This document shows positions 25,125 through 37,218 of a DNA stretch of 64,000 bases, piece by piece. The stretch is from Sclerodactyla briareus (lineage: Eukaryota; Echinodermata; Holothuroidea; Dendrochirotida; Sclerodactylidae). Position 1 is the first letter of the stretch. The number at the start of each line of letters is the position of its first letter. The stretch is from positions 484,510-548,509 of the forward strand of contig JAODTK010002666.1 of assembly GCA_026419785.1 (NCBI GenBank). The letters are read 5' to 3'. The translations under genes and the position numbers were made by a program. Below the pieces are notes generated by a model. It was given only the letters and a program-made list of their open reading frames with translations. It was not told the DNA's origin and searched no databases.

Positions 25125-25685
25125 GCCAAAGTTGTTTTGAAGGAAACGCCAGAACCAGCGTCGGGCAGTAATGGAACCTATGATTCAGAGAAAACACCGG
25201 AAACGGTCTGGGAAGAAAGGTACCGGTACTGATATTGTCGGGGACGGATCGACCTGTAGACGTTGTCGCCTTGTTCTGCCTTGTCTGGTACTACGCCTAC
25301 ACCAAGTACATCGTTCTCAGTTACTACTTCGGCTTTCTCAAATACTCCCACCCCACAAGAAACATATCTCGAAAGTTCGAAGATTTTTTTTTTTTAAAAT
25401 AAAGTGAGAAATGTAATCGGTCAAATACCACTATGCTGTTGTTGGACAAAAGGGAAGTATAAGGCCGGCCGAGGCTTAATGGAGTTCGGATGTTGGCACT
25501 GTAAGACGGGAGACTGGTTAGTGGAGGCGGTGGTCAATGTGGGGTTGGGACTGACTTGGCTGGACACAGGGCCGATACAATCACGGACACGCCCGGGCGG
25601 ACACGATTAGTCAAAATTGCTTAGTCAGATTAACGGAAATTGGTAGGCCCATTAGACCTACAGTTCTCCTTAGGGAGTCCGAACC
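25125..25685. other. No gene recognised
   Basis: Short frames at 25171-25407 and 25404-25610 on + have no recognisable motif; a T-run lies near 25385-25396. Confidence 0.35.
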
Positions 25686-26150
25686 ATAATTGTTTTTGTT
25701 GTGGATGGGGTCATTTGGAAGCTGAGAAAACTGGAAAATTGTGAATCATGGTATTTTGGCTGGCACAATTTGGGTTAGAACGCTTTGGTCAGTCAAGATG
25801 AAATAAGTATGCCTTTCTTATGGGAACGACAAAGAAACCTTCTGCCTTTGGCGTAGGTTGGTGGTCATTTTGGTGAAAATTGATACTGGCTGGGACGATT
25901 TTCGTTGTGAGCACGATAACTTGCCCAGTTGAACCCAACTGGATTAATCAAGCTGATCTACTTGGTATATGATTCCACATATAGTTCATGATGTTTTTTT
26001 AGGGTCAGGTCAAAGGCATTGAGGTCATCAGCCCTACAGAGTCAAAGTCTGAAACCTTGTGAACAAGATGGAGTCTAAGAGAGCTGGTTCAGAGCGAGGT
26101 GAAATTTAGTATCTACTTGTATGCAGCTTTCTGATGGGGTATATATATCT
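25686..26150 (+). repeat. Dispersed repeat family R3, copy 1
   Basis: The stretch has phrases of the type 'gttGTGAgCACGATAACTT', GGGTCAGGTCAAAGG, TTGAGGTCATC and 'CCTTGTGAACAAGAT'. Phrases of this kind recur at about 46390-46790 (for example GTGAACACAATAACTCC and AGGTCAAAAGGTCATCTGAG), so both appear to be diverged copies of one interspersed repeat. No coding sequence is seen. Confidence 0.4.
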
Positions 26151-26339
26151 TGGACTCGGTTGCAATTGCATATCAGAGGCTGACTCGTAGTCACTAAGAG
26201 TAGACTTGACTATAAGCAAGTTCGTGGTTGTTAGTGCTCATGCAATCTCGCCACTTGAACAGTTCGGCGGAAATAGACGGTCCCCCCACCCTTCATATCG
26301 CTACGGCTTATTTTTAAACTGATCACCACTATTTGAAAA
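26151..26339. other. Short unassigned spacer
   Basis: Between two repeat fragments; nothing recognised. Confidence 0.3.
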
Positions 26340-26440
26340 CGAAACTATTTCATCCCATGTTTTCGGATGTTATTGTGATAGATGGGGGATCTGTAACGTT
26401 TTGGTTGGGCAGGGATTGTTGGTAATTCCGACACGGGACA
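26340..26440 (-). repeat. Dispersed repeat family R4, partial inverted copy
   Basis: On the minus strand this reads AAAACGTTACAGATCCCCCA, then ATAACATCCGAAAACATGGG. It matches the internal part of the + strand copies at 48755-48835 and 19155-19205. It is truncated on both sides. Confidence 0.6.
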
Positions 26441-29184
26441 GGAGGTCCGAAAATAACTATATTTATTAAATTTTGAAATACTGATCTGCACAAGTGGACG
26501 TGTAACGCCGGTTCAACGTGGAATGCTGTCAATTAATTTGATTTGATTGATTGTACGGTTCAGGAAGCCAATTTGAATCACGTGAACCCTAACCGAATTT
26601 TTTGATGTGGTATGAGGCACCGGCACACTCGCCTTCTCTTCTCGACTATGCCATTATCAGCTCATTAAACTGTAACTTCGAACTAGCTTATCGTGTCAGC
26701 CATTGCAAGGAACTTGTGTGGAACCGTTTGAGGTCCTTTTGGAAGTTCCTCTTTGGTGGGTTTGATTGGAAAGTACGTCTCGTGCCAATGGGCACACAGC
26801 GTGGCACACTATTTGGAACAATGAGGAAACAGTGGATTACAAAAACAAGAAACGACTCTGCGGAGTTTTGCCGATTCCTTGCCTTTTGTCTTGACATGTA
26901 TTCCCCGTACCTCAGCGTATATCAAAACCCTGCAAGATGTGTGTTGCCAACTCAAACCACCCCAATTGACAACAATAAAACGATCCACTGCACTGATTTC
27001 TCAGCGCATGAGATGAGATACTTGTATGCTTTTGACCAAGGTCAAAAACTCATCGAAGGCAATTGAAATGTGTAAATACTGACAAGCAAATAAACCTGGT
27101 ATCGGAGTAAGTTATATCTTGAAGAGTGAAGGTAATAGTCACGAGACTAACCAGCGAGGTTCCAATGTTTTCAATTCAGGCCCTGGCGGTGGGGAAAGTC
27201 CCAGCGACCACTCAGGAACAACTAAGTCAGCAGACTGCGAGGCAAGGCTAACTGCTGAGGACCTCACTTTAGCAACATTCAATACTCATAAGTGACTGGT
27301 GTGGTTCAAAGCCCAGGATAGATTGAAGTGCAGTTCTTCGAAGCCGGACGACCAACATCATTAACACATGTGAAAAAAATATCTTGTTTAGGAGTATAGA
27401 TGTGGGGAATGAGAAGTGCATACAGGCCTATAATATTATCGAATTGCAGCCCTCCACTACGACTGGACAAGGCGAGTCATTGTAGGTACAGTCATTGTCC
27501 AATAGCAGTGACTCACTGTTGGGCATGTACCATATATTCCGTTAATCAATAATGTGACTGAGGGGTAAGTCATGGCCAGTCAATCCGTTTCAATTTGTTT
27601 TACAGCAAAGTAGTCTGTGGTCTTTCAAAGTGATGGGTGTATCATTTTCATTATTTTTCAGGCACAAGTTGACTGAGGGGTGCATCATTTTGTTGGCAAG
27701 GACTTGCATGACTCACCTTGGTCTGGTGTACAAGGGGGGGCAGGCATTGACATTTGTCATGGAGTGCTATACACTGTTAGAATATTGTATGCATAACCAT
27801 TTTACCAGGCCATAAAATGTTTCTTTTTGCTATTTTTAGGGTTCAACCTTTTCACAAGGCTTTTCAAACAAATATTCTCTCCTACATTTGGGGGGTTGAG
27901 GAGTCTTCTATATGACCCACCCCATGCAGAATACTATAATAACAAATATATCTGGCTGCCGATAATAATACAAATAGATTAATAGAACAGACCAAGATCT
28001 TTGTTAATTTTTTCTAGTAATATATAGCCCATGTTGAGACATTTCTGAATTATGGGGGCTCAGTTAATGTTTGACCAGTATTAGGACTCTGGCATTGTTT
28101 AAAAAAAAATGGTATTATCCTGGCAATCAATTTTCCCAAATAGTCACATCATGTGACGTCAACACCAGATAGAGATGGCACTGGGGAAGAAGAGAGATTA
28201 CTTTTTAAGACTTAAACCCCTGCCCACTTCTGCCTGGGGTACAGGGTAATTAATTGCCCTCACTTTTGCTCAGGGGGTAGCAGGGTAATGCCTCACGTTT
28301 GCTCATAGCAAAAAAATGCCCCAAATGTTTTGCCCTTCCTTTTACTGTCAGAAGTGTCCCTTCACCTCGTGCTTTCTTCGTCCTCCCAAGTTCACTGCTT
28401 CTACACACACCACAGTTAATACCCTCATCAGGGCTTGTCTAGGAATCACAGGTAAGAATACCCAATGGTCAGTCCTGCCTGTTAAGTCATCACAACCTGA
28501 AGTGTGCTTTTCGCATTCCCGAGTAGGGAGGATGTGAAAACACTAAGTGGAATGAGTGCACACAGAGAGTGATTGGATTACCCCCTCTCAATCTCTGAGC
28601 ATTGCCAGTATGCCCAGGGCGTGACCATTCCACACTGAAGCGTCTGACAGGCAAGAGTCTAAAGTTTGTTATGTGTTTGTTATTTCTCACTCTTTGCAGT
28701 CTCACACACACGCTTGAGAGGACGAGTGAGCCTGGTATTAAAATCCTTTTGAGGTATATGGGAATGATTGACCAGTCAAAACTGAAGGTTATTTAAAGGT
28801 ATAGCAAACACTGCAGACAGTGGTTGATGAGACGATAATGGCTGGGCTTACATAGTGTTCTAAAGGAATTAGAAGGCCATTCTGGTGTGCATTTCTGGTG
28901 TAATAACTAGTTAAATGGGAAATTTGAAAGCGATTATTCACCGTTTTCAATTAATGTAAAAGCAACAAACGTGGGCTTCTCCCTCGAGTAATATCTCGCC
29001 TTGGAAGAAATGTAGCCAGTTGTTCTACCCCTCCATCGATAGCACATATATCGTATAGAGTTATACGAAAGAGAAGAAACCGTATTGCTTGCCCAATTAG
29101 GAATTTGTCAATGAATGCAGTGATGCAGGCTTAAATAGGGCTACATTTTGCATTTTCATAGATGCCTATGAAAAACCTGGGGGA

Positions 29185-29201
29185 GGGGGGGGGGGGGGGG
29201 G
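29185..29201 (+). repeat. Oligo(dG) run G17
   Basis: An uninterrupted G17 run inside unit A. Its counterparts in the duplicate units (about 29769-29780, 32147 and 32578-32587) are shorter, consistent with homopolymer length instability or base-calling error. Confidence 0.9.
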
Positions 29202-29308
29202 TGGCTGCAGGTAAAAAAGAGGCGTATATGCCTTGGCAATTCCCACGCCACCCATAGCAACACTTGACCACGACTGATCAGGATTGTTACATAATTGACA
29301 GACCTACA

Positions 29309-29414
29309 ATACATACATACATACATACATACATACATACATACAACATACATACATACTACATACATACAGACATGACATACAACATACATACTACTAC
29401 ATACACACATACAT
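29309..29414 (+). repeat. (ACAT)n microsatellite
   Basis: About 100 bases of ACAT repeats with a few interruptions. The equivalent place in the second duplicate (about 32237-32254) keeps only four or five repeats, so the array has expanded or contracted between copies. Confidence 0.95.
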
Positions 29415-29875
29415 AGGGTGGTCACGGTGCTAGATCCAATATTCCGACTATCAGGATAATAATAAAAGACAATTGAAGAAAATTTGTACTGCCTTCACTG
29501 GGGGAATACTTGTCTTTGGGGAAGGGGGAGAGGGGGAGCAGGGGCGGGGATGGATTGGGGAAAGCAACCAGATTTTATGTGAACAGGGCAGACACACATC
29601 TTTGGTGTCGAAGAATGTAACAAAGTAAATGAGAGGAGGTTATACGCAAGAAGAGCGTTTCGATTTGCAACCAATTAGGAATTTGTCAATTAAAAGCAGT
29701 GATTGTTGCAGGCTTAAACAGGTCTTACATTTTTAAATTTTCATAAGCTCTGCCTAAGAAACCTGGGGAGGGGGGGGGGGGCGGGATGCGTGCAAGAGTC
29801 CCAAAGTGCCACCCCCACCCCGTGCAAACACCGACTAATGGTTCAGGAGGTTCATATAGGTGGGTTCACGGGCTA

Positions 29876-32674
29876 ATAGATACTACAAAACGCAGAAACA
29901 CACTCTGTCCCGTGTGAATTCCTTGCCTTTTTTCATGACATGCTTCCCCTTACACAGCTATATCAAACCAGCACAAGTTGTGTGTAATTGCCAACTCAAA
30001 CCACAACTTGAGACAAAACGATCACTGCAATATTTACTCAGCCGCATGAGATGAGATACTTGTTGCTTCTTTTGACCCAAGGTCAACAAGTTATTGAGGG
30101 CAATGAAAGTGAAATACTGAAGAAAAAACTGGTAAGTAAGTTTCTGGAAGAGTGTGAAGGTAAAAGGGTCACGAGTCATAACCAGCTGAGGTCCAGGTTT
30201 TCCACAGTGTGGGAAGTTCCCAGCGACCGTAACACTAAGTAAGAGACCTTGCAGGCAAGCTCTAGCTAAATGCAGGATCACTTTAGCCAATACATGCATT
30301 TACTCCTTAAGTGGACTGGTGTTTTCCCGTGTGCGTCCACAGCAGATAGATTGAATGAAGTGGCAGTTCTTTGAATCGGACGCCAACATCATTTACAATG
30401 TGAAACATATCTTTTTTAGGGGTATATGTGTGGGGAAAAGGAGGTGATACAGGCCTATTTATTATCAATTGCATCCCTCCACTACCAGGGACACGGCGAG
30501 TCATTGTAGGTACTTTCATTGTCCAATAGCTGCGTTTGTCGTCACATGATCGGTCATTGTACCATTATATCGTGAATCAATAATGTACTGAGGGGGGGAA
30601 AGTCATTGCCAGTCAATCGTTTCCATTTGTACAGCAGAGTAGTCTGTGGTTCTTTCAAAGTGACTGTGGGTGTAGTCCTATTTTCAGTTTTTCAGGCAAA
30701 GTGAGAGGGGTGAATCATTTTGTTGAAGTGCAATTGACTCACCTTGTCTGGGGGTTGTTTTTTTTTTACAAGGGGTGGGTCATTGCCAATTGACAAGGGC
30801 ATAAACGGTTCAGAATACTTGTGTCAATAGCTATTTTACCAGTCCATCCAATGTCTTATTGCTATGTTTAGGGTCAAACTTTTCACCAAGGCTTTCAAAT
30901 CACATATTTCTCTCCTACGTGGTGGGGTTGAGGAAGGTCTCTCTACATGACCCACCCCATGCAGCACCTCCCATAACAAATTATATCTCGGCTGCCAATA
31001 AGAAGACAATAGATAATAGAACAGACAAGAGCTTTGTAATTTCCTAGTGAATAGCCCATGTTGAGACAGTTCGATGATGGGGGCTGTTAATGTTGATCCA
31101 GTATGACTTCTGCGTCATGTTTAACATGTATGATCTGGCAATCACTGTTCAAAATAGTTCACATCATGTGACAGTCAACACCAGATAGAGAGGCACTGGG
31201 GAAGAAGAGAGATACTTTATTAGCACTTAAACCCATGCCCATTCCTGCCTGGGTACAGGGTAATCCCTCACTTTTTGCTCATGAGTAAGGGTAATGCCCT
31301 CCCTTTTGGCTAGAGCAAAAAAATGCCACAAATGTTGTGCCTTTCCTTACTTTCAGAAGTATCCTTGACCTGCTTTCTTCTTCCTCCAACTCACTGCTTC
31401 TACCACACCCACAGTTAATTCCCCTCATAGGGCTTGGCGATGAATCACAGGTAATAATTTACCATGGTCAGTCCGTGCCTGTCAAGTCATCACACCTGGA
31501 AGTGGGCTTTTCGCATTCCCAGTAGGGTTAAGTGTAAACAACAGATAATCAGTAGACTGAGTGCACTACAGAGATTAATTGGATTACCCCCTCTCATACT
31601 GCTGAGCATGCCAGTGCCAGGTACCCATTTCCCCACGAATGTCGAAAGGCAGTCTGAAGTTTATTATGTGTTTGTTTACTTTCACTTCTTGCAAGTCTCA
31701 ACACCACAGCTCGAGAGATGAAAAATCCTTTGAGGATTGGGAATGTTGACCAGCAACTGAAGCTTATTAGAGTATACACACCCAATTCGACAGTGGTTGA
31801 AGAGATATTGGGATGGTTAAATAGGTGTTCAAAATGAATTCAGCAGGACATTTCATGGTGGGCATTATGCTGTAAACTAGTTAAATGGGAAAATTTAAGA
31901 TCATCTCACCGTTTTGAATTAATGTAAAGCAAAAACTTGGCATTCTCCCCTCGAGTAAATATAAATACGCTAGAAGAGAAATCGGCCAGTGTATACCTCT
32001 CCCATCGATATCCTATATCGGTAAGAAGTATACGCACGAGAAAAAGTATATGCCTTGCAATTAGGAATTTGTCAATGATGCAGTGATGCAGGCTCAAATA
32101 GGGTACATTTTTAATTTTCAGAGGCTTGCCTATGAAAACTGGGGAGGGGGGGTGGTGCATCGTAAGAAAGGAGGTACTGCCTTGCCATTCCCACGCCACC
32201 CATTAGCAACACTTGACCATTGTGATCAGGAAGGATACATACATACATACATAGGTGGTCACTGGTTGGTAGTCCCAAAATTCAGAAATATCAGGAATTA
32301 ATAATAAAAGGACAATTGAGGAATTTGTAATGTTTCACGGGGAAACTTGTATTGGGGAAGGGGAAGAGGGTAGGGGGAATGGAAGCAACCCAGCAGATTT
32401 TAGAAAGAGGGCAACACAACACTTTGGTGTCGAAAAGTACATAATGAGAGGAGGTATACGCAAGAAGAGGCGTTTATGCTTTGCAATAGGAATTTGTCAA
32501 TACAATGACAGTGATGCAGGGCTTCTCAAAGGGCTACAATTTGTTTAAAATTTTATAAGCGGCCTAGGAAACCGGAAGGGGGGGGGGTGCGTGCAAGACC
32601 AAAATTGCCACCCCCCCAGTCGCAAACACCACTACTGTCAGGAGGTACATATAGGGCTCGTCACTGGTGCTAGT
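29876..32674 (+). repeat. Tandem duplication I, unit B (about 2.8 kb)
   Basis: Second copy of the segment at 26830-29875, starting within a phrase ACAAAACGCAGAAACACACT that matches unit A near 26840. Within it a frame at about 30051-30242 is charged and protein-like (ending near WEVPSDRNTK) and contains a GTAAGTAAG donor-like site at 30132, so a former exon end is possible. Unit A is disrupted in the same region, which argues against a functional gene. The right boundary falls near 32674, where a different repeat unit begins. Confidence 0.8.
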
Positions 32675-34030
32675 AATAAAATGACAATTCAAGAAATTTG
32701 TACTGTCTTGTCTAGGGGAAAAATTTGGTGCTATTCAATACTCAACAATCAGGAAGCACATAAAATGGACAATTGAAAGAATTTGTAGTTTCTGTCTTCA
32801 CTGGGGGAAATATTTGTTTGGTGGCTAATGTTGTTCTCACTTGTTACAGATGAACGTCCATTGCAGAGATATAAGTGATTCCTATGGTGACCTGTGGAAT
32901 GACCTTGACTGATACCAAAAAACATAGGGTTATTCTCAGTCATGTACAATCCACACATTCTTAATTTGTACTTGATAGATACTTGCATCATAGAGTATCA
33001 GGCTAGGAGCAGTGTCAAATGCCAAATTTATCCCCATCCAGTGTTTAGCTGTCTTGACCTTCACAATTCATTGAGATAGCTTGTGTAAGAGTATCGTAGT
33101 TGGTAGTGTCATTGACTTTCTCGGTTGTATTAACAAGACGCTTCGCCGGACCCCCCTTCAACACCGAAAAAGCAATGCAAAATCACCAGTGTCAAAAGGC
33201 CAAAATTGAGGTCTAAAAGGTCAATAGGTCAAATGTGAGGGCAAATTGGTCACCAGAAGTATTTCACCCAGACGAACGAAACTTTCCATTATGACAGTCC
33301 TCCAAAATGTTTCGTTACTGAGATATATGACGATTTTAGCTGTTGAACTCCACATTCATTGCGATAGATTGTGATAAGAGTACCGTACTATGGTAGTTGT
33401 CATTGCCTTTTGTGTCTAAACATTAGACGCTTCCGCCAATACAAAAAAAGCAGGCAAATCACTAGGGTCAGAGGTCAGATGAGGTCAGAAGAGTCAAAAG
33501 GTCAAATGAGGTCAAAGTCGGCACCAGAGTATTTCAACCAGACGAACAAACTTCCAGTACGACCAGCACTCTAAAATGTTTCGTTGCCAAGATATATAAG
33601 ATGCCATATGATGACCCTAAAATGACCTCGACCTACACCAAAAAACAATAGGGGTAATCCCCGCCATGGGTTACACCTACCTATCAAATATGAATTTCAT
33701 ACCTGCTTGCGATAATTAGATCTCGTGCGGGGAAACACTTTCAAAGTTTGACCTCTAAGGACCTTGAATGACCGTCGATTGGTACCAAAAACAATAGGGG
33801 TCTCCCTCTATTTGGGTGAGCACCTATCTACCTGATATGAACATAATACATGCTGCGTTTGTTAGATATCGCGTGGGAACGGATAATTAGTGTCAAAACA
33901 CACACACACACAACACAACACATACACACACACACACACACACACACCACACACAAACACAAACGCACGCCCACACGCACACGCGTGACCCCACTGCAGA
34001 GATTCCTTTTGTTCGCCAAGGAATCAAAAA
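32675..34030 (+). repeat. Tandem duplication II, unit C (about 1.35 kb)
   Basis: This segment aligns with 34031-35320: ATGACAATTCAAGAA.TTTGTACTGTC at the left edge, then GACCTGATACCAAAAACATAGGG, ATGCCAAATTTATCC, TCCAAAATGTTTCGTT, GATATATAAGAT, and finally a CA microsatellite followed by GCGTGAC and GATTCCTT. It contains clustered AGGTCA-like half-sites at about 33211-33243 and 33465-33517. The right two-thirds belongs to the dispersed family R1, also present at 51540-52100. Not coding. Confidence 0.8.
33897..33984 (+). repeat. CA-rich microsatellite
   Basis: About 88 bases of CA repeats grading into CACAAACGCACGCCCACACGC. Valine/cysteine-rich minus-strand frames over this stretch are artefacts of the repeat. 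Confidence 0.95.
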
Positions 34031-35320
34031 ATGACAATTCGAGAATTTGTACTGTCTGTCTAGGGAAAATTTGGTGCTACCAATACTCAAACAATTCAGG
34101 AATAACAATATAAAATGACATTCAAGAATTTGATACCGTCTCACTGGTGGGAAATTTTGTTGTTGGCGTATGCTTGTTCTCACTCTGTACAATGAATCGG
34201 TGCAGGGATATAAGGAGTTGCTCCTATGTGACCTGGGAAATGACCTGACCTGATACCAAAAACATAGGGTAATCATTCATAATGGTACAATCACACACTT
34301 AATTTTGAACTGGATTAGATCTTGCATTCTTTAGATTCATGGCTGAGGAGCAGAAGCACATGTCAAATGCCAAATTTATCCACATTCCAGTGTTTAAGAG
34401 GTTCTGACCTTCACATTCATTGAGATAGCTTTGTGATAAGAGAATCGTAGTAGGGTAGTGTCATTGACTTTTTCGTTTGTCCTTAACAAGACGATTCCGG
34501 CAAACACATAAAAAGCATGCAAAATCACCAGGTGAAAAGGTCAAATGAGTTCAAAGGCAATAGGCAATGAGGTCAAGTTGGTCAACAGATGTATTTCCAC
34601 CAGACGAAAAAAACTTTCTATTACGACGGTCCTCCAAAATGTTTCGTTGAAGAGATATATGACGATTTTAGCGGTCGGGACCTTCCAAAAACCAATCATG
34701 GAAGCTTGGAGAGACAGTAATCGTTAGTATGTAGGTCATTGACTTTTTTGTTTGTCCTAACAAGAGCTTCCCGCCAATACAAAAAAAGCAGGCAAAACAC
34801 AGGTCAGAGGTCAAATGAGGTCAGAGGTCAAAAGGTTCAAATGAGGTCAAGTTAGGTCACCAGATGTAGTTCAACGCAGACGAACAAAACTTTCCAGTAC
34901 GACATCACTCTAAAAATGTTCGTGCCAAGATATATAAGATTGCTTTGATGGACCCTAAATGACCTTGACCTCCACCAAAAAACAATAGGGTTAACACATT
35001 ATGGGTTACACCTACCTATCAAATATGAATTTCATATGCTTGCGATCATGATATCGTGTCGAACACTTTTCAAAGTTGACCTCTATGACCTTGAACGACA
35101 TCGATTGGACCCACAAACAATAGGGGTCATACCTTCCATGGGTGACACTTATCTACCTGATATGAACATAATACTTGCTTGCGTTTGTTAGATATCGAGT
35201 GGAAACGAAGAGTGTCAAACACCACACACACCATACACACACACACCACACCAAACCACACCACACACACACCACACACAAGCACACGCGTGACTGCCAT
35301 AGATTCCTTCTGGCATTCCC
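34031..35320 (+). repeat. Tandem duplication II, unit D (about 1.3 kb)
   Basis: Second copy of unit C with the same internal order, including the AGGTCA cluster (34801-34860), CATAGGG-type phrases and a CA microsatellite at the right edge. It differs mainly by small indels. No coding sequence. Confidence 0.8.
35216..35290 (+). repeat. CA/CCA-rich microsatellite
   Basis: CACAC repeats interspersed with CCACACC; the homologue of the microsatellite at 33897-33984 at the end of the preceding duplicate. Confidence 0.9.
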
Positions 35321-35595
35321 CCCGCCCAAGTCCGAATCCAAGAAGGAAGCAGTGAAGTTCGCGTTCGAAGTTGGTGTCCCTGTCAAGTTTTTTTTCAACG
35401 AAGGGGCGACGTAGCCAGTGGGGGGGGGTGGTGAAAAAAATCGACAGGGGAGGAAATCGGGAGAATCGAAGGCTAAACAAAGGGAAAGAAGGGTGAGGGC
35501 CAAAAACAGGATAAATCGAGGAAAAAACTGCAGGAAGAAAACCATTGAGATTCTGCAGTCTGCAATCTCTGAAGACTTTGACCTTCCCACCTAGT
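35321..35595. other. No gene recognised
   Basis: Two overlapping minus-strand frames (117 and 145 codons, 35127-35590) are inflated by the CA tract and a G run near 35420; I do not regard them as genes. Confidence 0.35.
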
Positions 35596-35599
35596 ACGG

Positions 35600-36010
35600 T
35601 TATAATAATTAATGTAATAATAATAAAACTAGCTTATATAGCGCCAAATGCAAAAGCCTCGAGGCGCTTTACAACAGTAAAAGTGAATAAAGATCAATGA
35701 AAACAGATAGATAAGGAAAGTTAAGATAGATAAGATATCGGTGTTGTAGACCCAAAGTTATTCCAGATTACAGGGGCGACCCAAAAAGCTCATTCCCAAG
35801 TGAAAGCAAATCAATGATACCTAGAACCTACAGCCAAACATTCCTCAAGATCGGCTGGATTCGCTGGCTATACTTTCCATTCTGGAGCGAGGGAGCTGGT
35901 CACTTGATATAGATGGACATAACGAGATATGTGATGACACGAGGCCGGGCTCAATGAATTCGAGCTCCAGCCTTTCCAAGTTCTCGATCTCGGGAACTTG
36001 GATACCCTTT
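35600..36010 (-). mobile_element. LINE-tail-like repeat (CR1/L2 3' end type)
   Basis: TAATAATAATAAAACTAGCT, then TATATAGCGCCAAATGC and CGAGGCGCTTTACAA (35613-35675), are the inverse of the 'GCGC-TTTATA' tail found at the 3' end of many CR1/L2-like LINEs and their non-autonomous relatives in deuterostomes. The element would therefore run on the minus strand, with the 3' end at about 35600. A block at about 35758-35805 fits the adjoining 3'-untranslated region of such repeats. No reverse transcriptase motif is seen here, so it is a truncated 3' fragment. Confidence 0.5.
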
Positions 36011-36525
36011 GTCCACAGGAGTTAGCCGTGGGGAAATGTACAAGTCCCATGTTATGGACATTGTTCATTTGGTCTCATTGCCTTTCAATCTGCAATGCAT
36101 CCCAGCTTTGCATCACGTTTCTCGTGTTCTCCATGCAGTATGCCAGACAAGGCGGACCGACAATGTTTCTATATGACCGAAGCTGTCCCCTAAGAAGAAA
36201 TCTCAGTCGAATAAAACACCACGCGAAATGGCCCATTCTACGACCAGGCGCATAGCCATAGGAGGGTTTCGGGGGACAGACAGACAGACGTCAATAGTCA
36301 ATAATGAATACTGATACTCGGCGATCCCGAAAATCTGGAATACATTTCGAAAAAAATCACCACCACCAACCTCCCGACCCCAGGGGGTCGGGTCTACATT
36401 GGGTCGTTCTTGGGGTCATTGATGTTCAGGGCGTTGTGATCCCGAGGGTTTAGATTTTTTTTTTGGGGGTTTTCCGGGGTTCAATGTCCCGTTTACGTCT
36501 GAGTTTTATAGCACCCGGGGAAAAT
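36011..36525. other. No gene recognised
   Basis: A GACAGACAGACAGAC phrase at about 36276 and a G/T-rich block near 36370-36480 are the only notable points. Confidence 0.35.
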
Positions 36526-36684
36526 TTACATTGAACCCCTGGAACATCGAACCTCGAACATTGAACCCTGGGAACATCGAAACTCCGGGAACATCGAACC
36601 TCGGAAACATCGAACCCCGGAACATCGAAACTCGAAACCCCGGGAACATTGAATAGCCCCCCCCCCCCCACACACACACACACA
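36526..36684 (+). repeat. Minisatellite GGAACATCGAA(C/A), then C run and CA run
   Basis: A 13-20 bp unit built on 'GGGAACATCGAACCTC' is repeated about eight times with length variation between 36526 and 36650. It is followed directly by a C run (36657-36669) and a short CA microsatellite. Arg/Ser-rich minus frames here are repeat artefacts. Confidence 0.85.
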
Positions 36685-37218
36685 GATGTCATATGGAAAC
36701 AATCTTGGGTTCGTAGTGGACGTCGCCAGATAACTGGCCCAGCTAAGTTGCATAGTTCTCTGGAGTTCGTGAGATTTAAACGGAACTTTGTGGTTGTAGA
36801 GACATATAGTCCCGGCAAAAGTGGTCAGTTCGGATGTCATCAGAGAATAAAGGTACATTATACGCTTTTTCCAAACTTTGATGGAATCTGTTAACAGAAA
36901 TTGATTGAGGTAGTGTAGCCGGGTGAAAAACAGTATTCGTTTTGTTAGTCTATCTTTTGGACCCATCTTCCTTGGAATCTCTAAAAGGAAGACAGAAAAA
37001 CGAAGACTCCAGAAATCCAGCACAACCAGTAATTATAGGGGGTCATTAGTCTTCGTTTCATTTAGAAAGTTCTCCTCTTGGACACACCCCCTTTTCCCCA
37101 GATTCTATAAGAAGAAGAACGAAACGGGAAAGAATGCAAATAATTCAATAATTTTTTAGGGTCTGTGTCTTTGGTCTTCGTTTGATGTTTTATTTAGTTT
37201 GAGCCCACCCAGGGTACA
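36685..37218. other. No gene recognised
   Basis: Two stretches (about 36930-37010 and 37050-37130) share a CTTCGTTT...CTTGGAC...GAAGA-like arrangement, a weak sign of a diverged duplication. No gene. Confidence 0.3.

Larger units (their letters stand above)
26830..29875 (+). repeat. Tandem duplication I, unit A (about 3 kb)
   Basis: The whole segment aligns, in order and orientation, with 29876-32674. Shared landmarks include CATGAGATGAGATACTTGT (27007 and 30046), AACACCAGATAGAGA (about 28161 and 31180), a homologous ACAT microsatellite, and AGGAATTTGTCAAT (twice in each unit). Differences are mostly one-base indels plus a longer microsatellite in this copy. A 154-codon frame (26602-27066) straddles the left boundary and resembles nothing I know. 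In unit B the counterpart of its tail is followed by a CTG-GTAAGT donor-like site, so a decayed exon may be included. No intact gene is visible. Confidence 0.8.

Noticed and set aside
26602-27066. 154-codon + frame, among the longest in the window
   Set aside because: Straddles the boundary of the tandem duplication, is disrupted in the other copy, and resembles no family I know.
29309-29414. Regular ACAT array considered as a CRISPR-like or telomeric array
   Set aside because: A simple tetranucleotide microsatellite without spacers or telomere motif.
33828-34276. Cys/Val-rich minus-strand frames
   Set aside because: Translations of the CA microsatellite.
36526-37023. 165-codon minus-strand frame
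   Set aside because: Driven by the GGAACATCGAA minisatellite and the adjoining C/CA runs.
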